Source of the DNA: Phytopseudomonas seleniipraecipitans
Lineage (GTDB): Bacteria > Pseudomonadota > Gammaproteobacteria > Pseudomonadales > Pseudomonadaceae
Assembly: GCF_900102335.1 (NCBI RefSeq)
Contig: NZ_FNBM01000003.1
Span: forward strand, 186,001 to 250,000
Direction: 5' to 3'
Length of the DNA stretch: 64,000 bases
The position numbers and the translations under genes are program-made. Below the pieces are notes generated by a model. That model was not told the DNA's origin. It made no database searches and was given only the letters and a program-made list of their open reading frames with translations. Shown one piece after another: positions 49,650-58,566 of the stretch. The first letter of the stretch is position 1, and the number at the start of each line of letters is the position of its first letter.

Positions 49650-50395
49650 ACCTGGCAATCGGCAGTCATCGCCCGTGCGCACTGATCCCGGTGTACAACC
49701 ACGAGCACGCGCTGCCCGCTGTAGTAACCGCGCTGCTCGAAGCCGGGCTGCCCTGCGTGCTGGTCGACGATGCCTCGAGCCCGGCCTGCGCCGCGGTAAT
49801 CGACCAGCTCGCCGTGGCGCCCGACACCTACCTGCTGCGCCTTGCGGAGAATCAGGGTAAGGGCGGGGCGGTGATGGCCGGGCTGCGCGAGGCCCAGCGT
49901 CTCGGTTTCAGCCATGCCCTGCAGGTGGACGCCGACGGCCAGCATGACCTGCACGCGGTGCAGGCGTTTCTCGACGAATCCCGCGCACACCCCGAGGCCA
50001 TCGTCTGCGGCTACCCGCAGTACGACGCCAGCGTACCCAAGGGCCGCCTGTATGCGCGTTACCTGACTCACGTGTGGGTGTGGATCAACAGCCTGTCGCT
50101 GCAGATCCGCGATTCCATGTGCGGTTTCCGGGTCTACCCGCTGGCCGCCAGCGTGGCGCTGATCGACTCGGCGACGCTGGGTACGCGGATGGATTTCGAC
50201 TCGGAAATTCTTGTGCGCCTGTCCTGGCGCCAGCAACCGATGCGCTGGCTGCCAACCCGCGTGCATTATCCCGCCGATGGCATCTCGCACTTCCGCTTGT
50301 GGCAGGACAACGTGCTGATCTCGAAAATGCACACCCGGCTGTTCTTCGGCATGCTCTGCCGGGCGCCCTGGCTGCTCTATCGGCGGTGGCGCTGA
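49646..50395 (+). CDS. Family 2 glycosyltransferase (APE cluster)
   Basis: A 249-residue GT-A-fold glycosyltransferase resembling dolichol-phosphate mannosyltransferases. It begins CALIPVYNHEHALPAVV, has VLVDDASSP, ENQGKGGAVMAGL, and the metal-binding DAD at 95-97 (LQVDADGQHD). It has no membrane-spanning C-terminus. It likely adds a sugar to the polyene carrier lipid. It overlaps the upstream gene by 4 bases, and its stop shares one base with the next ATG (TGATG). Confidence 0.9.
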   Translation: MNLAIGSHRPCALIPVYNHEHALPAVVTALLEAGLPCVLVDDASSPACAAVIDQLAVAPDTYLLRLAENQGKGGAVMAGLREAQRLGFSHALQVDADGQHDLHAVQAFLDESRAHPEAIVCGYPQYDASVPKGRLYARYLTHVWVWINSLSLQIRDSMCGFRVYPLAASVALIDSATLGTRMDFDSEILVRLSWRQQPMRWLPTRVHYPADGISHFRLWQDNVLISKMHTRLFFGMLCRAPWLLYRRWR

Positions 50396-51330
50396 TGGGC
50401 CAGAACGAGCATTGGGCCGGCCAGCGTGAGCGCGGCAGTTTCGCGGCAATGAAATTTACCGCCCTGGCGTCCCGTTACCTCGGCCGCCGCGCGATCAGCC
50501 CGTTGCTGTACCTGATCGTTGGCTATTTCTTTCTGTTTGGCGCCAAGGCGCGGCGCAGCATTCGCCAGTACCAGAGCCATCTGGCCACCTGGAGCGGCCG
50601 GGCCGAACTGCGTCCGACCCGGCGCTCGGTATTCGCCCAGTTCATGGCGTTCGCCGACAGCCTGCTCGACAAACTGGACGTGTGGAGCGGACGCCTGCAT
50701 TTCCGCGATATCGACCTGATCGACCCTCACGGCCTGCACGGCCAGATGAGCGGCACTCGCGGCCAACTGCTGGTCGGCGCCCACCTCGGTAATCTCGAAG
50801 TGTGCCGCGCCCTGGCCGAGCTGAGCGCCCAGGTGCGCATGAACGTGCTGGTGCACACCCGCCACGCTGAGCAGTTCAACCGTCTGCTCAAGGAAAGCGG
50901 CGCCAACAATCTGCGATTGATTCAGGTCAGCGAACTGGACCCAGCGGTGATGATGCGTCTGGCCGATCATCTTGAGCGCGGCGAATGGCTGGCGATTGCC
51001 GGTGACCGCGTGCCGCTGCACGGCGAGCGTACCGTCAACGTTGATTTCCTCGGCCACTCGGCGCCCCTGCCGCAAGGCCCGTGGCTGCTCGCCGGCCTGC
51101 TGCAGTGCCCGGTCAACCTGATCGACTGCCTGAAGATCGATGGCCGCTACCAGGTCATGCTGCAACCCTTTACCGATGCCGTGCAGTGGAAGCGCAGCGA
51201 GCGCGAAGCGGTCATCCAGGGGTGGGCACAACGTTACGCCGACCACCTTGCCCAACGCTGCCTGCAAGCCCCGCAGCAGTGGTTCAACTTCTATCCGTTC
51301 TGGAACGACCATGACAATCCATCAGCCTGA
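50395..51330 (+). CDS. LpxL-family acyltransferase (APE cluster)
   Basis: A 311-residue acyltransferase of the lipid A late-acyltransferase family. One N-terminal membrane segment (about 35-50) is followed by the catalytic HLGNLE motif (H130-x4-E135) and later GDRVPLHGERTVNVDFLG. In APE clusters this type is expected to acylate the polyene-bearing glycolipid. The open frame from 50074 lies inside the GT2 gene and is not used. It overlaps the lyase gene by 20 bases. Confidence 0.88.
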   Translation: MGQNEHWAGQRERGSFAAMKFTALASRYLGRRAISPLLYLIVGYFFLFGAKARRSIRQYQSHLATWSGRAELRPTRRSVFAQFMAFADSLLDKLDVWSGRLHFRDIDLIDPHGLHGQMSGTRGQLLVGAHLGNLEVCRALAELSAQVRMNVLVHTRHAEQFNRLLKESGANNLRLIQVSELDPAVMMRLADHLERGEWLAIAGDRVPLHGERTVNVDFLGHSAPLPQGPWLLAGLLQCPVNLIDCLKIDGRYQVMLQPFTDAVQWKRSEREAVIQGWAQRYADHLAQRCLQAPQQWFNFYPFWNDHDNPSA

Positions 51331-52855
51331 AACGGTGACCTTCGGCGCTCAGCCGCTGCGCCTCGAACAGATCGTCAGCCTGGCTCAGCGCACGGCGCGC
51401 GGCGCGCTGGACAGCAGCACCGAATGGCGCGATCGCATTGGCCGCGGCGCGCGCTTCGTCGACAGCCTGCTCGACCGCGAAGGCATGATCTACGGCATCA
51501 CCACCGGCTACGGCGACTCCTGCGTAGTGGCAGTGCCGTTGCATCAGGTCGAGGCGCTGCCGCGTCATCTGTACACCTTCCACGGCTGCGGCCTGGGCAA
51601 GCTGCTCGACGAGCAGGCCACCCGCGCAGTGCTGGCGGCCCGTTTGCAGTCGCTGTGCCAGGGCATGTCCGGGGTTCGCCTGGTGTTGCTGGAGCGCCTG
51701 CAGGCGTTCATCGAACACGACGTGCTGCCGCTGATCCCGGAAGAAGGCTCAGTGGGCGCCAGTGGCGACCTGACGCCGCTGTCCTACATTGCCGCGACCC
51801 TGTGTGGCGAGCGCGAGGTGATGTATCGCGGCGAGCGCCGCAGCGCCGCTGACGTGCACGCCGAGCTCGGCTGGACGCCGCTGGTGCTGCGCCCCAAGGA
51901 AGCCTTGGCGCTGATGAACGGCACTGCGGTGATGACCGCCCTGGCCTGCCAGGCCTATTCCCGTGCCGATTACCTGCTCAAGCTGGCGACACGCATCACC
52001 GCGCTCAACGTGATCGCCCTGCAGGGCAACCCGGAGCACTTCGACGAACGCCTGTTCGCCGCCAAACCGCACCCGGGGCAGAACCAAGTCGCCGCGTGGA
52101 TTCGCCAGGACCTGGCCATCGATGCGCCGACCGCACCACTGCATCGCTTGCAGGATCGCTACTCGATCCGCTGTGCGCCGCACGTGCTGGGCGTATTGGC
52201 CGATAGCCTGGGGCTGCTACGCCAGTTCATCGAAACCGAGCTGAACAGCGCCAACGACAACCCGCTGATCGACCCGGACGAAGAACGCGTGCTGCATGGC
52301 GGGCACTTCTATGGCGGACACATCGCCTTCGCCATGGACAGCCTGAAAAACCTGATCGGCAACCTCGCCGACCTCCTCGACCGCCAGCTTGCGCTGCTGG
52401 TCGACACCCGCTACAACCACGGCCTGCCGAGCAACCTGTCCGGTGCCCCGGTGGAAACCGCGATGATCAACCATGGCTTCAAAGCCGTGCAGATCGGCGC
52501 CAGCGCCTGGACCGCCGAAGCCCTTAAGAACACCCTGCCGGCCAGCGTCTTCTCGCGCTCCACCGAGTGCCACAACCAGGACAAGGTGAGCATGGGCACC
52601 ATCGCCGCCCGCGACGCCCTGCGCAGCCTGGAGCTGGCCGAGCAGGTCGCGGCTGCCACCCTGCTGGCCGCCAACCAGGGCGTGTGGCTGCGCCAGCGCG
52701 CCGAAGCCACGCACCTGCCGAGCGCCCTGGCGAACATGCACACGCAACTCGGCGAGGATTTCCCGCCGGTGATCGAAGACCGCGCCCTGGAAGGCGAGTT
52801 GCGCCTGTGCCTGCAACGCATCCGTGCCCAGCACTGGAGCCTGTATGCGCAGTAA
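51311..52855 (+). CDS. Aromatic amino acid ammonia-lyase (HAL/PAL/TAL family)
   Basis: A 514-residue MIO-dependent lyase. The Ala-Ser-Gly triad that cyclises to MIO is A150-S151-G152 (GSVGASGDLTPL), the catalytic Tyr is Y61 (YGITTGYGD), and the GLPSNLSG loop is present. It should deaminate tyrosine or phenylalanine to an aryl-acrylic acid, the aryl head group of the polyene. At the selectivity pair after HLYT the residues are F-H, unlike H-L of classic TAL, F-L of PAL or S-H of HAL (alignment by eye). It starts inside the end of the acyltransferase gene. Confidence 0.9.
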   Translation: MTIHQPETVTFGAQPLRLEQIVSLAQRTARGALDSSTEWRDRIGRGARFVDSLLDREGMIYGITTGYGDSCVVAVPLHQVEALPRHLYTFHGCGLGKLLDEQATRAVLAARLQSLCQGMSGVRLVLLERLQAFIEHDVLPLIPEEGSVGASGDLTPLSYIAATLCGEREVMYRGERRSAADVHAELGWTPLVLRPKEALALMNGTAVMTALACQAYSRADYLLKLATRITALNVIALQGNPEHFDERLFAAKPHPGQNQVAAWIRQDLAIDAPTAPLHRLQDRYSIRCAPHVLGVLADSLGLLRQFIETELNSANDNPLIDPDEERVLHGGHFYGGHIAFAMDSLKNLIGNLADLLDRQLALLVDTRYNHGLPSNLSGAPVETAMINHGFKAVQIGASAWTAEALKNTLPASVFSRSTECHNQDKVSMGTIAARDALRSLELAEQVAAATLLAANQGVWLRQRAEATHLPSALANMHTQLGEDFPPVIEDRALEGELRLCLQRIRAQHWSLYAQ

Positions 52856-53270
52856 AGGCGTACTCCAGGCCGAGGTGGAAATCCTCGTGCCGTTCTTCGA
52901 CGTGGACATGCTGGAGATCGTCTGGCACGGGCATTACGTCAAATACTTCGAGCAGGCCCGTTGCGCCCTGCTTGAGCGCCTAGACCACGGCTACCTGCAG
53001 ATGCGTGCAAGCGGTTACGCCTGGCCAGTGATCGACCTGCAACTGCGCTACATCCGCGGCGCCACCTTTGGCCAGCGCATCACCGTATGCGCCGACCTGG
53101 TGGAATGGGAGAACCGCCTGAAGATCCACTACCTGATCAGCGATGCCGCCACCGGCGAGCGCATGACCCGCGGCAGCAGCGTGCAGGTCGCGGTGGAAAT
53201 CGCCAGCCGGGAAATGCAGCTGGCCTCACCCAAGGTGTTCATCGATGCCGTGCAACGGGTGATCGCATGA
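52845..53270 (+). CDS. 4HBT-type acyl-CoA thioesterase (APE cluster)
   Basis: A 141-residue hotdog thioesterase of the 4-hydroxybenzoyl-CoA type. The segment PFFDVDMLEIVWHGHYVKYFEQARCALLE carries the catalytic Asp of this family (in VDMLEIVWHGHY). It could release or edit polyene acyl chains. It overlaps the lyase stop by 11 bases and the LolA-like start by 4 bases. Confidence 0.9.
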   Translation: MRSKGVLQAEVEILVPFFDVDMLEIVWHGHYVKYFEQARCALLERLDHGYLQMRASGYAWPVIDLQLRYIRGATFGQRITVCADLVEWENRLKIHYLISDAATGERMTRGSSVQVAVEIASREMQLASPKVFIDAVQRVIA

Positions 53271-53869
53271 AACGTCTTCTCAGCACCGCCCTGGCGCTGA
53301 CGCTGGTCATTCTCAGCCCGCTGGCCCTGGCCTTCGATCTCGACCAGCTCAGCAGCCAGCTGGGCAAACCTGCGGTGGTGCGCGGCGACTTCATTCAGGA
53401 AAAACATCTGCGTGCCCTGCCACAGGCGCTGACCAGCCGCGGTCAGTTCGTCTTGAGTCGCGAGCACGGGCTACTGTGGCTGCTCAAGCAACCGCTGCAG
53501 CAGGACTACCGCATCGACGGCAATGGTATCGCCCGGCGTAGCGGCCAGGGCTGGCAAGCTGTCGCCCAGCAAAGCGCCACCGCCCAACAAAATCGCCTGT
53601 TTCTCGCCGTGCTCAAGGGCGACAGTAGCGGGCTGCAGGAAGATTTTGAGCTCAAGCTGAGCGGCACGGCCGACAACTGGAAGCTCGACCTGACGCCGCG
53701 CGGCGTGCTACTCAAGCAGGTATTCAGCGTGATCCACATCAGCGGCGGCGCACTGGTACAGCGCATCGAGCTTCGCGAGGTGCAGGGCGACAGTACGGTG
53801 CTGCGCCTGGAAAACAACCGCGCCGATCAGGCCCTGAGCGAAGCCGAGCAGCATGACTTCGCGGATTGA
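53267..53869 (+). CDS. LolA-like outer-membrane lipoprotein carrier (APE cluster)
   Basis: A 200-residue periplasmic protein with a signal peptide (MKRLLSTALALTLVILSPLALA|FDLDQL). A LolA-like fold is suggested by VVRGDFIQEKHLRALPQALTSRGQFVLSREHGLLWLLKQP and LTPRGVLLKQVFSVIHISGG. It likely carries the hydrophobic polyene lipid across the periplasm, as a dedicated LolA homologue. It overlaps the thioesterase by 4 bases and the exporter by 17 bases. Confidence 0.88.
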   Translation: MKRLLSTALALTLVILSPLALAFDLDQLSSQLGKPAVVRGDFIQEKHLRALPQALTSRGQFVLSREHGLLWLLKQPLQQDYRIDGNGIARRSGQGWQAVAQQSATAQQNRLFLAVLKGDSSGLQEDFELKLSGTADNWKLDLTPRGVLLKQVFSVIHISGGALVQRIELREVQGDSTVLRLENNRADQALSEAEQHDFAD

Positions 53870-56180
53870 ACGCTGGGGGCCGCGGCTGTTTCCGCTGGCC
53901 CTGCTCCTGCTGATCGCCGTGGCGGCCTGGCAATGGCGAGCCGGCGCGCCGGTATCTGCCAACCTGCTGGAGCTGGTGCCTAGCGGCACGCCGGACAGTC
54001 TCGAGCAGCTGGCCGAGAAGCGCATGCAGGAGCCGCTCAATCGCGAGCTGGTGGTGTTGATCAGCCACCCGGATCGCCAGCGGACGATGAGCCTGGCCGC
54101 CGAGCTGGGTCAACGTTGGCAGCAGCAGGGCCTATTCGAGAAGGTTCAGTGGAACCTGCAGACCGATCTGCAGGCGTTGCGACAGCAGCTGCAACAACAG
54201 CGTCTGGCCTTGCTGCCCGCCGCCACTCGCTCACGGATCATCGATGACCCCGCCGGGTACATGGCTCAACGCGCGGACGATCTGTTCGACCCGTTCCGTA
54301 GCCAGGGCGTGGTTGCCACCGCCGACGATCTGCTTGGCCTCAGCGTCGTCGCGGAAAAAAGCCTGCCGATCAGCCAGAACGTTCAGGTCGACCTGAGTGG
54401 CGCCCTGATCGCCGACTACCAGGGAACCACCTGGGCGCTACTGCGGGCGCGCACCACCGCGGATGCCTTCGATGGCAACCTGCCGCTTGCCGTGAGCGAC
54501 CTGCTCGAGCAGGCGCGCCAACAGGTCACCCGCGACGGCGGCGAGCTGATCGCCAGCAGCGGCCTGCTGTACTCGGCGCACGCCCAGCGTCAAGCCACCC
54601 GGGAAATCAGCCTGATGGGCAGCCTGGCCAGCGCCGGCGCCCTGTTGATGATGCTGCTGGTGTTCCGCCGCGTGCGCGTTTTGCTGGCTTTCATCCCCGC
54701 CGCCATTGGCGTGCTCGCCGGGCTGACCACCTGCGTCGCGGTTTTCGGCCACATCCATGTGATGACCCTGATCCTCGGCTCAAGCCTGATCGGCGTGGCC
54801 ATCGACTACCCGCTGCATCTGCTCTCGAAAAGCTGGACGCTGCAACCCTGGAACAGCTGGAGAGCCCTGCGCGCCACGCTGGTCGGGCTGAGCCTGGCCC
54901 TGGCGACCAACGTCATCGGTTACCTCGCTCTGGCCTTCACCCCGTTCCCGGCGCTCACTCAAGTGGCGGTGTTCTCGGCGGCGGGCCTGCTCGGCGCCTA
55001 CTTGTGCACGGTGTGCCTGCTACCGACGCTGCTCGGCAAGGTGGAGATCACGCCGTGGCACGCGCCTCACGACCTTGCCAACCGCCTGCTGGCCTGTCGC
55101 ACCGCGCTGCTGCAACGGGTCGGTACGCCCTGGCTGCTGCTCATGTTCATGGTGTTCTGCATCGCTGGCGTGGCTCAACTGTCGCACAAGGACGACCTGC
55201 GGCAATGGGCCAGCGTACCGCCTCATTTGCTGGAGCAGTCGCAGCGGGTCAGCCAAGTCGTCGGCATTCAGCCCACCAGCCAGTTCTTTCTGGTGCGCGC
55301 CGACAACCAAGACCATTTGCTCGAACGCCAGCATCTGCTGAGCGAGCGCCTGGACAAGCTGATCGCCGCCGGCCAGTTGAAGAGCTACATGGCCCTGAGC
55401 CAGGTGATCGCCCCTGTCGAACAGCAGAACCAGCTGCGCACTGCCGTGGCCGCCCTGCCAGGGTTCAGCCAGCCGCTCAACGCCCTGGGTATTCCACAGA
55501 GCGCCATCGAACAGGAAGCCCAGCGCATGGGCGAGCTGCCGCCGCAACGCATCGAACAGGTGTTGAGTGGCCCGATTGGCGAGCCGTGGCGCCCGCTTTG
55601 GCTAGGCACCGCCGCGGACGGCCAAGTCGCCGGGCTGGTCAGCTTACAAGGCTTGAGTAATAGCGACCTGCTGCCGGCGCAAAGCGAAGGGCTGGATGGC
55701 GTGAAGCTGGTCGACCGCCTGGGTGAGCTGAATCGCCTGTTCGCTGCCACCCAGATCAGCGCGGCCGAACTCAAGCTGGCGTCCTGCCTGCTGATCTTTG
55801 CCGTGCTGTGCATTCCCTTTGGCCCGCGTGGCGCCACCCGTGTGCTGGCGGTGTCTCTGCTAGCGGCGCTGGCCAGCCTCGCCAGCCTCGGCTGGCTAGG
55901 TCAGCCGTTGACCCTGTTCAGCATGTTCGGCGTGCTGCTGGTCACCGCCATCGGCGCCGACTACGCCATCCTGATGCGCGAGCGGATCGGCGGCAGCGCC
56001 ACCAGCCTGCTCGGCACCCTGCTGTCGGCACTTACCACCTGGCTTTCGTTCGGCCTGCTGGCCGTGTCCAGCACCCCGGCAGTGAGCAACTTCGGCCTGA
56101 CCATCAGCATCGGCCTGGCCTTCAGCTTCCTGCTCGCGCCCTGGGCGGCTGACGGCCCGCCCCGGAATGCGCAGCCATGA
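53853..56180 (+). CDS. MMPL/RND-type exporter (APE cluster)
   Basis: A 775-residue exporter of the MMPL/RND superfamily. It has an N-terminal helix, a first periplasmic loop (about 40-250), a bundle of five to six helices (about 250-420), a second loop (about 450-630) and a second bundle (about 640-765). Sequences such as LILGSSLIGVAIDYPLHLLSKSW and FGVLLVTAIGADYAILMRERIGG hold the paired Asp-Tyr typical of MMPL proton relay (DY in both bundles). It would lift the polyene lipid from the inner membrane to the LolA-like carrier. Confidence 0.91.
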   Translation: MTSRIERWGPRLFPLALLLLIAVAAWQWRAGAPVSANLLELVPSGTPDSLEQLAEKRMQEPLNRELVVLISHPDRQRTMSLAAELGQRWQQQGLFEKVQWNLQTDLQALRQQLQQQRLALLPAATRSRIIDDPAGYMAQRADDLFDPFRSQGVVATADDLLGLSVVAEKSLPISQNVQVDLSGALIADYQGTTWALLRARTTADAFDGNLPLAVSDLLEQARQQVTRDGGELIASSGLLYSAHAQRQATREISLMGSLASAGALLMMLLVFRRVRVLLAFIPAAIGVLAGLTTCVAVFGHIHVMTLILGSSLIGVAIDYPLHLLSKSWTLQPWNSWRALRATLVGLSLALATNVIGYLALAFTPFPALTQVAVFSAAGLLGAYLCTVCLLPTLLGKVEITPWHAPHDLANRLLACRTALLQRVGTPWLLLMFMVFCIAGVAQLSHKDDLRQWASVPPHLLEQSQRVSQVVGIQPTSQFFLVRADNQDHLLERQHLLSERLDKLIAAGQLKSYMALSQVIAPVEQQNQLRTAVAALPGFSQPLNALGIPQSAIEQEAQRMGELPPQRIEQVLSGPIGEPWRPLWLGTAADGQVAGLVSLQGLSNSDLLPAQSEGLDGVKLVDRLGELNRLFAATQISAAELKLASCLLIFAVLCIPFGPRGATRVLAVSLLAALASLASLGWLGQPLTLFSMFGVLLVTAIGADYAILMRERIGGSATSLLGTLLSALTTWLSFGLLAVSSTPAVSNFGLTISIGLAFSFLLAPWAADGPPRNAQP

Positions 56181-57325
56181 CGGTCGCACTGTTCTGGCTT
56201 GCAGCCCTGGCGTGCTACGCCCTGGTCGGCATCCTAGCCGGTCGGCGGATCATTCCCATCGTTGGCCAACTGTTGGTCGCCAGCCTGGCGATACCCGCAC
56301 TGCTGCTCGGTTGGGTCGAGCCGCACCTGAACCTGACGGCGGCAGAGCTGCTCGCCCCGGCCTGGGTAGACCTGCTCTACGGCCTGTGCTTCGCCCTGCT
56401 GCTGGGCTATATCCTCAGCGACGTGGTCGACCTCGAACTCAGCCCGGCCTGCCTGAAGATCGCCCTGCCAAGCTTTCTGATCCCCATGCTTGCCGGCCTG
56501 GCCTGCGCCCTGTGGGTGTTGCCCGGCGAGTACATCTGGCTGAGCGCGGTGGGCATCGGCCTGCTGTTCTCGATCACGGCCATTCCAGTGCTCTATCTGT
56601 TCCTGCAGAGCATCGACTACCCGTCGGCGGCGACCAAACGCCTGCTGCACGCGGCGATCCTCATGGATTTCCTGTGCTGGAGCCTGTTCGGCCTGGCCCA
56701 GGGCAGCAGCCACCCGGCGAGCCTGCTGTGGCCATTGCTGGCGGCCGCCCTGCCGCTGCTGCTGCACGGGCTGAAGTGTCGCCATCCGCTGTTCTACAGC
56801 CTGCCATTCTTCGCGCTGATGGTGCTGTTTCACACCCTCCAGCTCAACGCCCTGGTATTCGGTATCGCCTACCTGCTGTGCCTGGCGTGGGTCGGCCAGC
56901 CGCTGCGCCTGCCAATGCCGGAGTCGCTGTGGAAACGCCTGATGAACGGTCTCGCCGTTCCGCTTATCCTTACCTGCGGCGTGCTACGCGTGGACTTCCA
57001 CGGCATCGACGCGCAGTACTCGTGGCTGGTGATCGGTGTACTGCTGGTAGCGCCGGTGGTGAGCAAAGTGTTGGGCAGCTGGCTGGGGCTGCACTGGGCC
57101 GAGCCGAGCGCGGCGGCGCAGGTCAAATGGCGCGAAAGCCTGCTGCTGAATATCCGCGGGCTGACGGAAATCGTGTTTCTCAACCTGCTCCTGCAATTGC
57201 AGCTGATCGATGCCATGGTCTATTTCGGCCTGCTGCTGATGAGCCTGTTCTCTACCCTGCTGCCAGCCGTACTCGGCCGGCGCGCCTATCAAGACGAGGC
57301 AAAGAGCCGCTATGAAGTCTCCTGA
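56177..57325 (+). CDS. CPA2-antiporter-like membrane protein (APE cluster)
   Basis: A 382-residue protein with about 11-12 membrane helices. FSITAIPVLYLFLQSIDYPSA and LLHAAILMDFLCW echo the CPA2 Na+/H+ exchanger signature (SITAFPVLARIL ... ALSAAVVDDVLAW). LNIRGLTEIVFLNLLLQLQLIDAMVYFGLLLMSLFSTLLPAVL echoes its MNTRGLTELIVLN ... end. One of the two usual Asp residues is kept (MDF instead of DD or ND). No C-terminal RCK domain. It overlaps the exporter by 4 bases and the flavoprotein by 14 bases. It may supply ion exchange or be a pseudo-transporter. Confidence 0.72.
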   Translation: MTVALFWLAALACYALVGILAGRRIIPIVGQLLVASLAIPALLLGWVEPHLNLTAAELLAPAWVDLLYGLCFALLLGYILSDVVDLELSPACLKIALPSFLIPMLAGLACALWVLPGEYIWLSAVGIGLLFSITAIPVLYLFLQSIDYPSAATKRLLHAAILMDFLCWSLFGLAQGSSHPASLLWPLLAAALPLLLHGLKCRHPLFYSLPFFALMVLFHTLQLNALVFGIAYLLCLAWVGQPLRLPMPESLWKRLMNGLAVPLILTCGVLRVDFHGIDAQYSWLVIGVLLVAPVVSKVLGSWLGLHWAEPSAAAQVKWRESLLLNIRGLTEIVFLNLLLQLQLIDAMVYFGLLLMSLFSTLLPAVLGRRAYQDEAKSRYEVS

Positions 57326-58556
57326 AATCGAGCACCATCAGATCGTCGTAGTGGGTGCCGGCCCGGCCGGTGCCATCGCCGCCGCCATCCTCAAGCGCAA
57401 GGGCCACGAGGTACTGATTCTCGAGCGCCAGCGCTTCCCGCGGTTCTCCATCGGCGAGAGCCTGCTGTCGCACTGCCTGGACTTCGTCGAAGAGGCCGGG
57501 ATGATCGACGCGGTACGTGCTGCCGGTTTCCAGACCAAGCATGGCGCGGCTTTCGCCTGGGGCGAGCGTTACACCGACTTCGATTTCCGCGAGACCTTCA
57601 CGAAAAGCTTCGGCTCGACCTTCCAGGTACAGCGCGCCAATTTCGACAAGGTGCTGGCTGACGAGGCCGAGCGCCAGGGCGTGACCATTCGCTACGAGGA
57701 AGAAATCGTCGCCGTGGACTTCAGCGGCGCGCAGCCGCTGCTGTCGGTACGCCGCCTCGCCGATGGCCATGAATACCAGGTGAGCTGCACCTTCGTGCTC
57801 GACGCCAGCGGCTACGGTCGCCTCCTGCCGCGCCTGCTCGACCTGGAGCTGCCGTCCAACCTGCCGATGCGCAAGGCGCTGTTCACGCACATCGAAGACC
57901 GCATCGATCACCCGGACTTCGATCGCGAGAAGATCCTCATCACCACTCACCCGACCCTGCGTGATGTGTGGTTCTGGACCATTCCCTTTAGCAACGGCCG
58001 CTGCTCGCTGGGCGTGGTCGGCCTGGCCGAGCGCTTCGACGGCTACCCGGAAAACAAGGACGCCGCGCTCAAGCAGTTCGTCGCCGAGACGCCGAGCCTC
58101 ACCAAGGTATTGGGCAACGCCGTGTGGGACACCCCGGTCGGCGAGATCAAGGGCTACTCGGCCAACGTCAAGGCGCTGCACGGCAAGGGTTTCGCGCTGC
58201 TGGGCAACGCCGCCGAATTCCTCGACCCGGTGTTCAGCTCCGGCGTGACCATCGCCATGCGCTCGGCGAGCATGGCGGCCAACCTGCTGCACCGCCAGTT
58301 GAGTGGCGAGCAGGTGGATTGGGAACAGGACTTTGCGATCCCGCTCAAACGCGGCGTCGACACCTTCCGCGTGTATGTGGAAGGCTGGTACGACGGCAGC
58401 TTCCAGGACGTCATCTACTACCCCAATGCATCGCCCGAGATTCGCGCCATGATCAGTTCGATCCTCGCCGGCTATGCCTGGGATGAGCGCAACCCCTACG
58501 TGGCCGAACCCCGTCGTCGCCTGCGGGTTCTCGCGGAGTTGTGCGCCAGTGCCTGA
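57312..58556 (+). CDS. Flavin-dependent halogenase-like oxidoreductase (APE cluster)
   Basis: A 414-residue FAD enzyme. The dinucleotide fold is VVGAGPAGAIAAAI (13-26), and the second FAD region is FALLGNAAEFLDPVFSSGV. Two features typical of flavin-dependent halogenases are present: GFQTKHGAAFAWG with Lys76, and the WxWxIP motif WFWTIP (220-225). WxWxIP is thought to block monooxygenase chemistry. It may halogenate the aryl ring, as in brominated xanthomonadins, or act as a dehydrogenase or hydroxylase. The exact reaction is not settled by sequence. Confidence 0.8.
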   Translation: MKSPEIEHHQIVVVGAGPAGAIAAAILKRKGHEVLILERQRFPRFSIGESLLSHCLDFVEEAGMIDAVRAAGFQTKHGAAFAWGERYTDFDFRETFTKSFGSTFQVQRANFDKVLADEAERQGVTIRYEEEIVAVDFSGAQPLLSVRRLADGHEYQVSCTFVLDASGYGRLLPRLLDLELPSNLPMRKALFTHIEDRIDHPDFDREKILITTHPTLRDVWFWTIPFSNGRCSLGVVGLAERFDGYPENKDAALKQFVAETPSLTKVLGNAVWDTPVGEIKGYSANVKALHGKGFALLGNAAEFLDPVFSSGVTIAMRSASMAANLLHRQLSGEQVDWEQDFAIPLKRGVDTFRVYVEGWYDGSFQDVIYYPNASPEIRAMISSILAGYAWDERNPYVAEPRRRLRVLAELCASA

Positions 58557-58566
58557 GAACGCTTCG

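Noticed and set aside
56167..57315. 382-codon plus-strand frame overlapping the antiporter-like gene almost exactly
   Set aside because: It is the +1 frame of the same DNA and translates to Arg/Pro/Gly-rich sequence. The other frame has clear membrane helices and family motifs.
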